Below are positions 8,446-15,165 of a stretch of DNA of 26,428 bases, piece by piece. The stretch spans positions 1 to 26,428 of the forward strand of contig CAAECI010000084.1 of NCBI GenBank assembly GCA_900754255.1, read 5' to 3'. Each line of letters starts with the position of its first letter. The stretch's first letter is position 1. This DNA is from an uncultured Succinivibrio sp. GTDB lineage: Bacteria > Pseudomonadota > Gammaproteobacteria > Enterobacterales > Succinivibrionaceae. A model generated the notes under the pieces. It was not told where the DNA came from and made no database searches. It was given only the letters and a program-made list of their open reading frames with translations. The translations under genes were made by a program, and so were the position numbers.

Positions 8446-9933
8446 TCAGATGTCAATTCCGAGCTTTTTTAAGGAGATCCTTGAAAAATAGTATACGGGG
8501 ATCTGAGCCTCCACGCTTTGTCCGAAGCGATTATGCCAATAGGCCTTCTCCTTAAGCGGGCAACCGTTTTCATCAAGTCCCTCCATGGCAGAGCGCTGTG
8601 CCAAAGCCATATAGCCTACGGCCGAGGCCAAACCCTGGGTTGCAGGAAAACGCCTTAGCAAATCCCCTATGGTTACGGTGCCTTCATCCTCAAGCATTTG
8701 ACGCAGCTGATCTTTGAGCAAAGTAAAATTAATTTCCGAATCGTTTAAGCGCACTGCGAGCTCCTTTAAGTCGATCTCTATTTCAGGAGCCCTTTCGAGA
8801 ATTACATCCTTAACCGTATTGTCTGGATCATCCAAGCGACAACGTACGGGCTGATGCATCTCAATTGAGCTTTCATACACGCTTAAAATGGGATCAAGCC
8901 CCTTCACGCATCCGTTTTTGGAGAGATCCTGCGCCAAGGCCTTGCATTCATCAAGCAGAGAGGCCAAACGGCGATTTCGTAAATACTCACGGCTTTGCAC
9001 CAATCTGCGCAGATGCCCCGACAGTCTTTTTAGCACTGCCTGAGTATCACGTGCCCTGTCCATAAGATTCATACGCATGTATATGAGTCTTTGTCTTCCG
9101 CGCTCGGGCAGGTCCTGCCAAAAGGGTCTTTCCTTCAAAGCATCAATATTTGCATCCAACTCCGCAAGCTCCCTCTCATCCGTCAAAAAACGGTAAAAGG
9201 CCTGAAAGGTTTTACCCTCGTCACTGTCTGAAATGGCGTCATAGCTTTCAAAAAAGCCGGCAAGCAGATCCTCGGGCGAGCCGGTGTTTTTCATCATACG
9301 CTCGGCAAATTCATCCGAGAGCTCATGAAAACGATCGGAAACGCGCAGGAAATCACCGTCCAAGGCATCCAGCATATCGACTATGTCGGCAAACTGTGAT
9401 TTCACCTCCAGCTCGGAGACGGGACTTATTTTTCCCTGCAGGAGCAAATTTATTCTTTCGTCGAGTTTTTTCTTTTCCTCACGCAATCTTGTTATTCTGG
9501 CCCTTACGTCCTCATTGGTATCATCATTCAGCTTGGACACAGCGTGCGTTAAAAGTTCCAATCTTCCCTCGGTGGGAGCAACACGACTTTGCGTTTGGGA
9601 ACCGACAAAGCGTAAGGCCTCATAGGCCTGTGCCGATAACTCGTAGGAGGGCTCATCCGCTCCCAACTCAAAGCGCGAGGTCAAAAAGCCGCGGCGACGC
9701 AGATCGTTGATTACGGCCGATACCGCTTCTTTGCTTCGTGTTTCCACCGTAAGCTCATTTAAAAGCTTTTCAAATCTTGCTTGCAACAAGGAAAGCTTGA
9801 TACTCCTGTCACCGTCAAAAAAAACGCTTTGCAGCAAGGACAGGATCTCAGGCGCATTATCTGCCGCCAGCAATTTCCAAAAAGGCTTTTCTCTTAGTTC
9901 GCGATATTGCTCGCGCAGGGCTCTTATCGACAA
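8446..9933 (-). CDS. jetA: Wadjet kleisin-like subunit JetA (DUF3375, MksF-like)
   Basis: JetA is the kleisin-like bridge of the Wadjet complex, linking the JetC heads and binding JetB. The chosen start is the TTG at 9933-9931, because GGAG lies 5 nt upstream and the protein then begins LSIRALREQYRELREKPFWK, the usual DUF3375 N-terminus. An upstream in-frame TTG at 9951 has no ribosome site. From this start it is 495 residues. Charged helical segments at about 140-200 and 225-300 suit a kleisin middle region. The C-terminus carries a winged-helix-like part ending near IPVYYFSRISLKKLGIDI. It is the first gene of jetABCD, with a 75-nt gap to jetB. Confidence 0.88.
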   Translation of the reverse strand: MSIRALREQYRELREKPFWKLLAADNAPEILSLLQSVFFDGDRSIKLSLLQARFEKLLNELTVETRSKEAVSAVINDLRRRGFLTSRFELGADEPSYELSAQAYEALRFVGSQTQSRVAPTEGRLELLTHAVSKLNDDTNEDVRARITRLREEKKKLDERINLLLQGKISPVSELEVKSQFADIVDMLDALDGDFLRVSDRFHELSDEFAERMMKNTGSPEDLLAGFFESYDAISDSDEGKTFQAFYRFLTDERELAELDANIDALKERPFWQDLPERGRQRLIYMRMNLMDRARDTQAVLKRLSGHLRRLVQSREYLRNRRLASLLDECKALAQDLSKNGCVKGLDPILSVYESSIEMHQPVRCRLDDPDNTVKDVILERAPEIEIDLKELAVRLNDSEINFTLLKDQLRQMLEDEGTVTIGDLLRRFPATQGLASAVGYMALAQRSAMEGLDENGCPLKEKAYWHNRFGQSVEAQIPVYYFSRISLKKLGIDI

Positions 9934-9938
9934 AATTA

Positions 9939-9942
9939 CTCC
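9939..9942 (-). promoter_or_regulatory. Ribosome binding site that decides the jetA TTG start
   Basis: GGAG on the minus strand (9942-9939) lies 5 nt before TTG 9933-9931. No such element precedes the alternative TTG at 9951. Confidence 0.6.
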
Positions 9943-9958
9943 GACAAACAATCAGTTA

Positions 9959-9964
9959 ATTATA
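9959..9964 (-). promoter_or_regulatory. Candidate -10 element for jetA
   Basis: A perfect TATAAT on the minus strand lies in the 41-nt gap between tusE and jetA. It would start transcription near 9952, about 19 nt before the preferred TTG start. The -35 region is poor (CAAATG at 17-nt spacing), so the promoter would be weak or activator-dependent. Readthrough from tusE could also drive the operon. Confidence 0.45.
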
Positions 9965-9974
9965 AGCACGCACT

Positions 9975-10307
9975 TTAAATGCATTTGACGGGCTTGGGCA
10001 GACCGGCATATCTGGCCGCCGTCTTGGCCGCTCCCTTGGGAAAGAGTCTGGCCAATTTCAAGGAGGAGGCCAATTCGGTGTGGCCCTCCTTTTTAATGAG
10101 AGCGATGAGCGAGCGCATGGCGGGAGTGGTTGCATATTCTTCATAATAGCGCCTTACCGTTTGAATGATAAAAATATGCTCGTCCGTAAGCGTCAAACCG
10201 TCCTTTTGCGCCATAAAATGCATAAGATCCTCGCTCCAATCCTCCCTTGCAAGCAAAAAGCCCTCATCGTCGGTGGCTATACTTTTTCCCTGAAACTCAA
10301 TGCTCAT
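9975..10307 (-). CDS. tusE: Sulfur relay protein TusE (DsrC family)
   Basis: TusE accepts persulfide sulfur from TusBCD and passes it to MnmA for 2-thiouridine formation at tRNA wobble position 34. The protein has 110 residues starting MSIEFQGKSIATDDEGFLL and ending GLPKPVKCI. This is the characteristic DsrC/TusE C-terminus with the catalytic penultimate cysteine, C109. The ATG at 10307 is preferred over the longer frame reaching 10361 because it has AGGAG just upstream and matches family length. It overlaps the NUDIX gene by 11 nt. No TusB, TusC or TusD gene is in the window, so partners must be elsewhere. Confidence 0.93.
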   Translation of the reverse strand: MSIEFQGKSIATDDEGFLLAREDWSEDLMHFMAQKDGLTLTDEHIFIIQTVRRYYEEYATTPAMRSLIALIKKEGHTELASSLKLARLFPKGAAKTAARYAGLPKPVKCI

Positions 10308-10845
10308 ACTCTGCTCCTGCGGTAAGTCCCTGCCTGGCAGCACGCTTTCGTATCTCCTCAAAGACCTTCAACGAATCATAGGTGCAACTTGCCCCCAAGG
10401 CTTCAAGCTCCTTGGCACTAAGCAGCATGATCCCGCTTACCTCTTCCTTTTGTCTTATGGTTACGGCATCACTTTTGACAAGATAAAGATAAGCATATAA
10501 AAAACCGCGCCCAGATTTGTAATCAACCCGCAACTTGCCGAGCTCATAGAATTTATTGCGCTCATCGTCAGCATCGATGCCAAGCTCCTCCCAAAGCTCA
10601 CGCTTGGCCGCAAGCTTTGGTTCTTCGCCGTGCTGCATGACTCCGCCCACGCAGGCGTCGAAAAGCCCGGGCGCATAATCCTTGCTCATAGTACGTATTT
10701 CAACCACGAAACGTCCGTTGCCATCGAGCACGGCCATATAGGAGGCCCGGTGCGGCAAATGCTTCTCTCGCATGACGTGTCGCTCTACGCAGTCCGTTAT
10801 CTCATCCTCTGCATTAACTATATCCACAATTTCGTGTGAAGACAT
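10297..10845 (-). CDS. yfcD: NUDIX hydrolase, YfcD-like
   Basis: This is a NUDIX pyrophosphohydrolase of unknown physiological substrate, related to E. coli YfcD and more distantly to isopentenyl-diphosphate isomerase. The NUDIX box is complete: GVMQHGEEPKLAAK followed by RELWEELGI (residues 68-90), with REVxEE metal ligands present. The opening EIVDIVNAEDEI and the motif HRASYMAVLDGNGRF match the YfcD pattern. The ATG at 10845 is preferred because GGGGAAG lies upstream. The ATG at 10857 sits directly against the T-tract of the preceding terminator. The product is 182 residues and overlaps tusE by 11 nt, so the two are translated together. Confidence 0.88.
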   Translation of the reverse strand: MSSHEIVDIVNAEDEITDCVERHVMREKHLPHRASYMAVLDGNGRFVVEIRTMSKDYAPGLFDACVGGVMQHGEEPKLAAKRELWEELGIDADDERNKFYELGKLRVDYKSGRGFLYAYLYLVKSDAVTIRQKEEVSGIMLLSAKELEALGASCTYDSLKVFEEIRKRAARQGLTAGAEYEH

Positions 10846-10857
10846 GTTCTTCCCCAT

Positions 10858-10892
10858 AAAAAAACCGTTCCCCGCAATATTACGACGAACGG
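10858..10892 (-). terminator. Intrinsic terminator at the end of the metal-ATPase operon
   Basis: On the minus strand CCGTTC (10892-10887 side) pairs with GAACGG (10870-10865), followed by seven Ts (10864-10858). It lies 22 nt after the stop of the last operon gene and separates it from the NUDIX-tusE-jet block. Confidence 0.75.
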
Positions 10893-10913
10893 CTTTATTT
10901 TTAATACAAACGC

Positions 10914-11114
10914 TTAAGCTTTTTGCTCTTCAGAGCCTGCAGCTTGATCCTGATCATTCTTCTTAAACTTATTGGCAAGATCGACAACGGTCTTTTCCAA
11001 GGCCTTGGGATTTATTTTTTTCTCGGAAACCAATTTATAGCCGCATGCGCCGATCACAACGCCTGCCGCAAATCCTAAGGCCACCTTGGCAGTTAAATTC
11101 CATCCGAACAACAT
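10914..11114 (-). CDS. Small glycine-zipper membrane protein (66 aa), second of a pair
   Basis: This 66-residue protein has one hydrophobic segment at about 8-25 containing a GxxxGxxxG zipper (G14, G18, G22, plus G25). A lysine-rich, then acidic soluble tail follows (KALEKTVVDLANKFKKNDQDQ). Such zippers promote tight helix packing in membranes. The ATG overlaps the stop of the preceding gene (TAATG) and has GGAG 7 nt upstream. The neighbouring 84-residue protein has the same plan, so the two may have arisen by duplication. Small GxxxG membrane proteins accompany the P1B ATPase in ferrosome (fez) operons, and PacL-type small proteins accompany CtpC ATPases in mycobacteria. Function here is inferred from context only. 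Confidence 0.75.
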   Translation of the reverse strand: MLFGWNLTAKVALGFAAGVVIGACGYKLVSEKKINPKALEKTVVDLANKFKKNDQDQAAGSEEQKA

Positions 11115-11368
11115 TATTCTGCTCCTTTTTTAGCCTGTAAATCGGCAATTAAATCCTCAAGACGCTCCTTCTGAGACTCAAGCTCCTCCAAAGTGAGCTC
11201 GGCATCTTCCTTGGCATCCTCTCCCTTGGAGAGCAAATTAACGCCCTTGAAGTTCTTAAGCTTTTCTGCAAGCTCCTCGCGGTGCTCCTCGTAATATTTG
11301 GCACCGATCACTCCGACAACTACACCGGCCAATACGCCGAGCAACAGCTTGTTACTTACACCTAACAT
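11114..11368 (-). CDS. Small glycine-zipper membrane protein with coiled-coil tail (84 aa)
   Basis: This 84-residue protein has a single hydrophobic helix at about 8-23 with GxxxGxxxG spacing (G11, G15, G19, plus G22). A KYYEEHREELAEKLKN amphipathic stretch follows, then a C-terminal coiled coil (about 55-82, ELTLEELESQKERLEDLI). The layout recalls YtxH-like and fez-type GxxxG proteins. A strong AGGAGG lies 8 nt before the ATG, suggesting higher expression than its neighbours. It sits 44 nt after the ATPase gene. It lacks a His/Asp-rich metal-binding tail of the PacL1 type, so a structural membrane role is more likely than chaperoning. The role is inferred. Confidence 0.78.
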   Translation of the reverse strand: MLGVSNKLLLGVLAGVVVGVIGAKYYEEHREELAEKLKNFKGVNLLSKGEDAKEDAELTLEELESQKERLEDLIADLQAKKGAE

Positions 11369-11412
11369 AAAAGTTTCCTCCTGATATGCAGTCTTTGCTG
11401 CAAAATAAAAAA

Positions 11413-13572
11413 TCAGTTTGCCGCATCCTGTGTATTGCGTCCCTTCTTGGGTTCAAGCAACACACGTGCGGAATTCAAAACCACACCTAAGGTCGAGGCA
11501 TTATGCACCACGGTTGCCCACAAAGGAGTTATGAGACCAAGTGAGCCCAGCATCATGGCGCTGGTATTAATTAAGATAGTGGCGCAGAAATTCTGATGCA
11601 CCAGCTGCATGGTGCGCTTGCCAATGCCGATAAACTCGGGAAGCTTCAGCGGATCCTCGGAATTAATGGTGACATCGGCAGATTCCATGGCCGTATCTGT
11701 ACAGCCGGTACCCATAGCCACGCCCACATCGGCATAAGCCAAAGCGGGAGCATCATTTATGCCGTCACCTACCATCAGCACATTACCTACGCTTTGAGCC
11801 TTGGCCACAAAGCCGGCCTTATCTTCAGGCATTACCTCGGCACGATATCCGTCAAGCCCCAGATCACGAGCTATGGCCGCCGCCACATCCTTATTATCGC
11901 CTGTTAGCATGTTGATCTCCTCAACCCCGCTGTAACGCAGACGATTGATGGCGCGCTTAAACTCGGGACGTATGGGATCGTCTATCTCCAGCACACCCAA
12001 TAGCTTACCCGCTCCCGAAATATAGATGAAAGAGCCTGTAGGACTTACCTTCTTAACCTCGAAGATCCCACTTATATTCTGCTCCTTCATAAAGGTGAGC
12101 GATCCTACCAGAACCTCTCCGCCCTCAAAGCCGTCCACGGCATTGATGCTGGCTCTTATGCCGCGTGCCACCACCGTTTGCGTATCCTCGTGCTCGGGAA
12201 CCTCAAGCTTGCGCTTTTTAACCTCATCCAAAATGGAGATGGCCATAGGATGCGAGGAATGCATTTCCGCAGACGCTGCAAGCTTTAGTATAAGCTCGGC
12301 ATTTACGTCCTTGGCGGTGGTGATATTGACAATGGCGGGTTTTCCGCGGGTAATGGTACCGGTCTTATCCAAGATCACGGTATCTATGTTCGAGGCGGCC
12401 TCAATGAAGGACCCACCCTTTACCAAAATTCCGGATTTGGCGGCACGGCTTACGGCTGCAGATATGGCCGTGGCCGTAGAGAGCTTAAGACCGCAGGAAA
12501 AATCGATGAAAAGCATATTCAGGACACGTTGAATGTCGCGTGTTGCCAAATACACGATCACCGCTCCTAAGAATGAGACCGGTACCAAAGCCGTTGCCAT
12601 GGAATCGGCATAATTTTGTACGGGAGCACGACGGTTCGAGGCATCCTCAACCATATGCACGATACGGGCAAGCGAGGTATCGTCACCTACCTTGTTGACA
12701 CGTATGGTAAGCTCACCCAAGCTTACTACTGTTCCGGCATAAGCCTTGTCGCCTTTTTTCTTAGCAGCCGGCACGCTCTCACCGGTAATGGCCGCCTGAT
12801 CGACTGCCGCCTCACCGGCAATTACCTCTCCGTCTACACAGATCTTCTCGCCCGTGTGCACGGTAACTACCATGCCCTCCTTGACCTGCTCAAGCGGGAT
12901 CTTACGCTCAAGACCGTTGTCATCGATTATCCAAACGTCACGTACATCTAAGGCCACAAGCTTTGATATATTGCTGCGCGCCTTCCGGGCAGCCAAGGTG
13001 GTGAGCATTTCGGCACAATTGGAAAGCGTAAGCAACGTCAGAGACGATTCGGGCTTGCCGGCTATTACCGAGGCCATCACCGCCGTAACGGTCAGGGTAT
13101 CGGCATTGGGACGACGCTCCCTTAAAGCCCCCAACACTCCGTTCTTTAAAAGCTGCGAGGACATCATGAAAACTGCGGCCGAACGCAAAAGACGAGTTGA
13201 CATATAAGCCGCGGGGCTTACGCGACGCATGATCTCAAAGAGCATAAAGCAACCTAAGGATATGAGTGCGCCTCTTCTGTGCGCCTTGAATTCATCGTCA
13301 ATGTCGGCGTTTTTTTCAGGCTTTATGCATTCCTTTGAATACGTAGCCACAGCCTTGCCTTTTTTTAGGACCAATGATCCCATAAACTTTGACAACGTCA
13401 GCACGGCCTTGTTTCTGACTGCGGCCGAATAGTTATCAAATGAAAGCTTTACATAGCCCTCTCCCATGTAGGCCGAGGCTACACCGTCAAGACTGCGTAA
13501 TTTGGCCTCAATTTTGGAGCAGTTGTCGTACGCAAGCTTAACTGCAGGTAATGGTAAAACTACCGTCTTCAT
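11413..13572 (-). CDS. fezB: P1B-type heavy-metal ATPase with a non-CPC motif (FezB-like candidate)
   Basis: This 719-residue membrane pump moves a transition metal using ATP. Conserved elements are present: TGES at 263-266 (actuator), DKTGT with the phosphorylated D402, the P1B-specific HP pair at 441-442, TGDN at 557-560, and GDGIND at 602-607. In the metal-binding transmembrane helix the usual CPC is replaced by F358-S359-C360 followed by GLKLSTATAI, so it is unlikely to be a standard Cu or Zn/Cd exporter. The N-terminal 65 residues fold like a degenerate HMA domain without CxxC. Genes on both sides (two HMA2-like proteins, two GxxxG proteins) match the content of ferrosome operons, whose FezB is a P1B-6 ATPase. 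Iron as substrate is inferred. A CtpC-like Zn/Mn pump is the alternative. Confidence 0.8.
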   Translation of the reverse strand: MKTVVLPLPAVKLAYDNCSKIEAKLRSLDGVASAYMGEGYVKLSFDNYSAAVRNKAVLTLSKFMGSLVLKKGKAVATYSKECIKPEKNADIDDEFKAHRRGALISLGCFMLFEIMRRVSPAAYMSTRLLRSAAVFMMSSQLLKNGVLGALRERRPNADTLTVTAVMASVIAGKPESSLTLLTLSNCAEMLTTLAARKARSNISKLVALDVRDVWIIDDNGLERKIPLEQVKEGMVVTVHTGEKICVDGEVIAGEAAVDQAAITGESVPAAKKKGDKAYAGTVVSLGELTIRVNKVGDDTSLARIVHMVEDASNRRAPVQNYADSMATALVPVSFLGAVIVYLATRDIQRVLNMLFIDFSCGLKLSTATAISAAVSRAAKSGILVKGGSFIEAASNIDTVILDKTGTITRGKPAIVNITTAKDVNAELILKLAASAEMHSSHPMAISILDEVKKRKLEVPEHEDTQTVVARGIRASINAVDGFEGGEVLVGSLTFMKEQNISGIFEVKKVSPTGSFIYISGAGKLLGVLEIDDPIRPEFKRAINRLRYSGVEEINMLTGDNKDVAAAIARDLGLDGYRAEVMPEDKAGFVAKAQSVGNVLMVGDGINDAPALAYADVGVAMGTGCTDTAMESADVTINSEDPLKLPEFIGIGKRTMQLVHQNFCATILINTSAMMLGSLGLITPLWATVVHNASTLGVVLNSARVLLEPKKGRNTQDAAN

Positions 13573-13613
13573 TTTCTTACCTTCAGGATCGTCCGATCCT
13601 TATTAATTTTCCG

Positions 13614-14210
13614 TTAAAAATCGTTTTTGCCCTGTTCATCAGATCCAAGGACTTTAGGCTCGGGATGCGACTGACGCAACAGCAAGGCCAATCCCCACAG
13701 CATGATCTGCGGACCGGCGGGACGATCGCCGTTGATCACAATACGGTTAAAACCGTATACGAGCAGAGCCACCGCCGCCACACGTGTAAAAAACACGGGC
13801 TCGGTATGATTGAAGAATTTTTTGATCCCGCCTACAAGGCGACGGGCAGAATCGTTGATGTTGTCGCCGACGGTAAGTGCCGAGGTGGGGATCAGTGTCT
13901 CCTCCTGCACGGCATGCTTACCGGCAATTTCATGCGACAGGGCATCAAAAAGTGCGTTGATATTGCGCTCACTTTGGGTATAGCTCACGGTTACGGAACC
14001 TAAAATTGCATTTACGCGCACATACTTGATGCCCGGAAATCTTTTTAGGATCTTTTCAAGTTCCGCACAGGCCAAGGCATTTCCCTTTAAAGCCTTGCAT
14101 AAATAGCGACGACGGCCCTTGATCCTGTGGGCAATTACCATTCCTTCGTTTTCAAAAAGCTTTTGCTTTATATATCTGCCAACGGCAACTCCGCCTTCAA
14201 AACCTATCAT
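13614..14210 (-). CDS. HMA2-like domain protein with C-terminal membrane helices
   Basis: This 198-residue protein has an HMA2-type ferredoxin-like domain at about 23-80 (HRIKGRRRYLCKAL, then FPGIKYVRVNAILGSVTVSY). It lacks the CxxC metal site of classical HMA domains. Two hydrophobic segments follow at about 140-157 and 165-178. The PEPKVLGSDE tail is hydrophilic. Strong AGGAG lies 7 nt before the ATG. It sits 41 nt ahead of the ATPase gene, so a direct partnership with the pump is likely. In fez operons an HMA-related membrane protein (FezC) accompanies FezB, and this is the best candidate for that role here. The exact function is not known from sequence. Confidence 0.75.
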   Translation of the reverse strand: MIGFEGGVAVGRYIKQKLFENEGMVIAHRIKGRRRYLCKALKGNALACAELEKILKRFPGIKYVRVNAILGSVTVSYTQSERNINALFDALSHEIAGKHAVQEETLIPTSALTVGDNINDSARRLVGGIKKFFNHTEPVFFTRVAAVALLVYGFNRIVINGDRPAGPQIMLWGLALLLRQSHPEPKVLGSDEQGKNDF

Positions 14211-14247
14211 CTGTCAGCTCCTCAAATTCCTTTTTCAGTACTGTTTG

Positions 14248-14544
14248 TTAGATGCGAGCTCGCACACCATTTAAAAGTTCAGCGAAAAAAGATCCCGGGG
14301 TTATGCGATCTGGATCGTAAAAAATAGTTACCGATCCCGTAACACGATTGATTTTCCACTCGGTGATCTCAGCGATGTCCTTTAGGTTGTTACAAACATT
14401 AAGATAAATTTCATCGTCATGCTTCAATTTGTCGTAGATCACGCGTATACGACCTTCGTTAAAATGCGCTACCTTAACCTGGCTTAACAAAAACTTGGCC
14501 TGCAGAGATTTGGGAGCCAGGGCGGATAATACGGATTCAAGCAT
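14248..14544 (-). CDS. Small HMA2-like protein, first gene of the metal operon
   Basis: This 98-residue soluble protein matches one ferredoxin-like HMA2 fold. Strand 1 is VKVAHFNEGRIRVIY, a helix follows with VCNNLKDIAEITEWKINRV, and the last strand is TGSVTIFYDPDRI. There is no CxxC motif, so it probably does not carry metal the way copper chaperones do. It resembles the N-terminal domains of the next two products, so the operon holds three related HMA-like folds. The ATG at 14544 has AAGG 8 nt upstream, a modest ribosome site. It is followed by a 37-nt gap to the next gene. Confidence 0.7.
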   Translation of the reverse strand: MLESVLSALAPKSLQAKFLLSQVKVAHFNEGRIRVIYDKLKHDDEIYLNVCNNLKDIAEITEWKINRVTGSVTIFYDPDRITPGSFFAELLNGVRARI

Positions 14545-14855
14545 GGTTCAACCTTTGAAATTATCTTTATGTTAGCTTTAACTAACCGCGGATTTTACAC
14601 CTGATATTAAATATATAGCGACTGCTTTGAGGAAAAAAATCACAAATTTCTTGACGCAAAATATAAAAAAATTTTACACAGCAAAGCTTAGCACCGTCTT
14701 TTTAGGTTGACATACGCTAATTTTAGTTAGTTATCAGCAAGTTAGCTATTTATAACTCTCGTTTTACTTATTTTTTCATAGGATTTTCATTCATTAAATG
14801 TCGGCCGCGTTCAGAGCATTTGCTACAATAAAAAAATTCATCGGAGACATAACAA
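14545..14855. promoter_or_regulatory. Divergent promoter region of the metal operon and slyX, with GTTAG/CTAAC repeats
   Basis: This AT-rich spacer serves both directions. Near the metal operon an inverted repeat GTTAG-N6-CTAAC lies at 14571-14586, just downstream of a TAAAAT that could be the minus-strand -10, a typical repressor position. Near slyX, TTGACA (14707-14712) is followed at 17 nt by GTTATC, a weak -10. Further TTAGTTAG (14724-14731) and GTTAGC (14741-14746) copies overlap that element. The repeats could bind one metal-responsive regulator. No clear Fur box consensus was found. Confidence 0.45.
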
Positions 14856-15098
14856 ATGCCTAAAAATTCATCGTTGCATGCTAACAGTGCAAAGAGCGTC
14901 GAAGACGAACGCCTCACGGCTCTTGAGGAAAAATGCGCCTGGCTTGAAAATCTCATTGAGCGACAGGGGCGCGAGCTTGACGCCGCCCTAAAGGAAATAG
15001 GCGCACTTAAGCTTTCAATTAAGATCATGCTGTCAAAGGGCGGCGATCCCTATGCCACGCGCGATCTTAAAGACGAGGTGCCGCCGCCTCACTACTGA
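14856..15098 (+). CDS. slyX: SlyX family protein
   Basis: SlyX is a small coiled-coil protein of unknown function, common in gammaproteobacteria and often found beside slyD. The 80-residue product has a heptad pattern (RLTALEEKCAWLENLIERQG, continuing to about residue 62) and the diagnostic PPPHY C-terminus. About 15 N-terminal residues extend beyond the usual start. GGAG lies 9 nt before the ATG. slyD is not adjacent here. The gene stands alone between the metal operon promoter and a bidirectional terminator. Confidence 0.88.
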   Translation: MPKNSSLHANSAKSVEDERLTALEEKCAWLENLIERQGRELDAALKEIGALKLSIKIMLSKGGDPYATRDLKDEVPPPHY

Positions 15099-15105
15099 CT
15101 TGATC

Positions 15106-15151
15106 AAAAAAAACATCCCGCGAGCTGTTATTTCTCTTCGGGATGTTTTTT
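15106..15151. terminator. Bidirectional terminator between slyX and the BASS transporter
   Basis: AAAAAACATCCCG (15108-15120) pairs with CGGGATGTTTTTT (15139-15151) around an 18-nt loop. T-runs on both strands allow it to end slyX on the plus strand and the converging transporter gene on the minus strand. Confidence 0.85.
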
Positions 15152-15165
15152 CTTAGCTATTCAAT

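Noticed and set aside
9150..9710. 186-codon plus-strand frame opposite jetA
   Set aside because: It is an antisense shadow of jetA with no ribosome site and a composition unlike a real protein; jetA is well supported.
11114..11368. PacL1-type metallochaperone of a CtpC-like Zn pump
   Set aside because: The size and position fit, but the C-terminus lacks the His/Asp-rich metal-binding tail expected of PacL1; kept as the alternative to a fez-like role.
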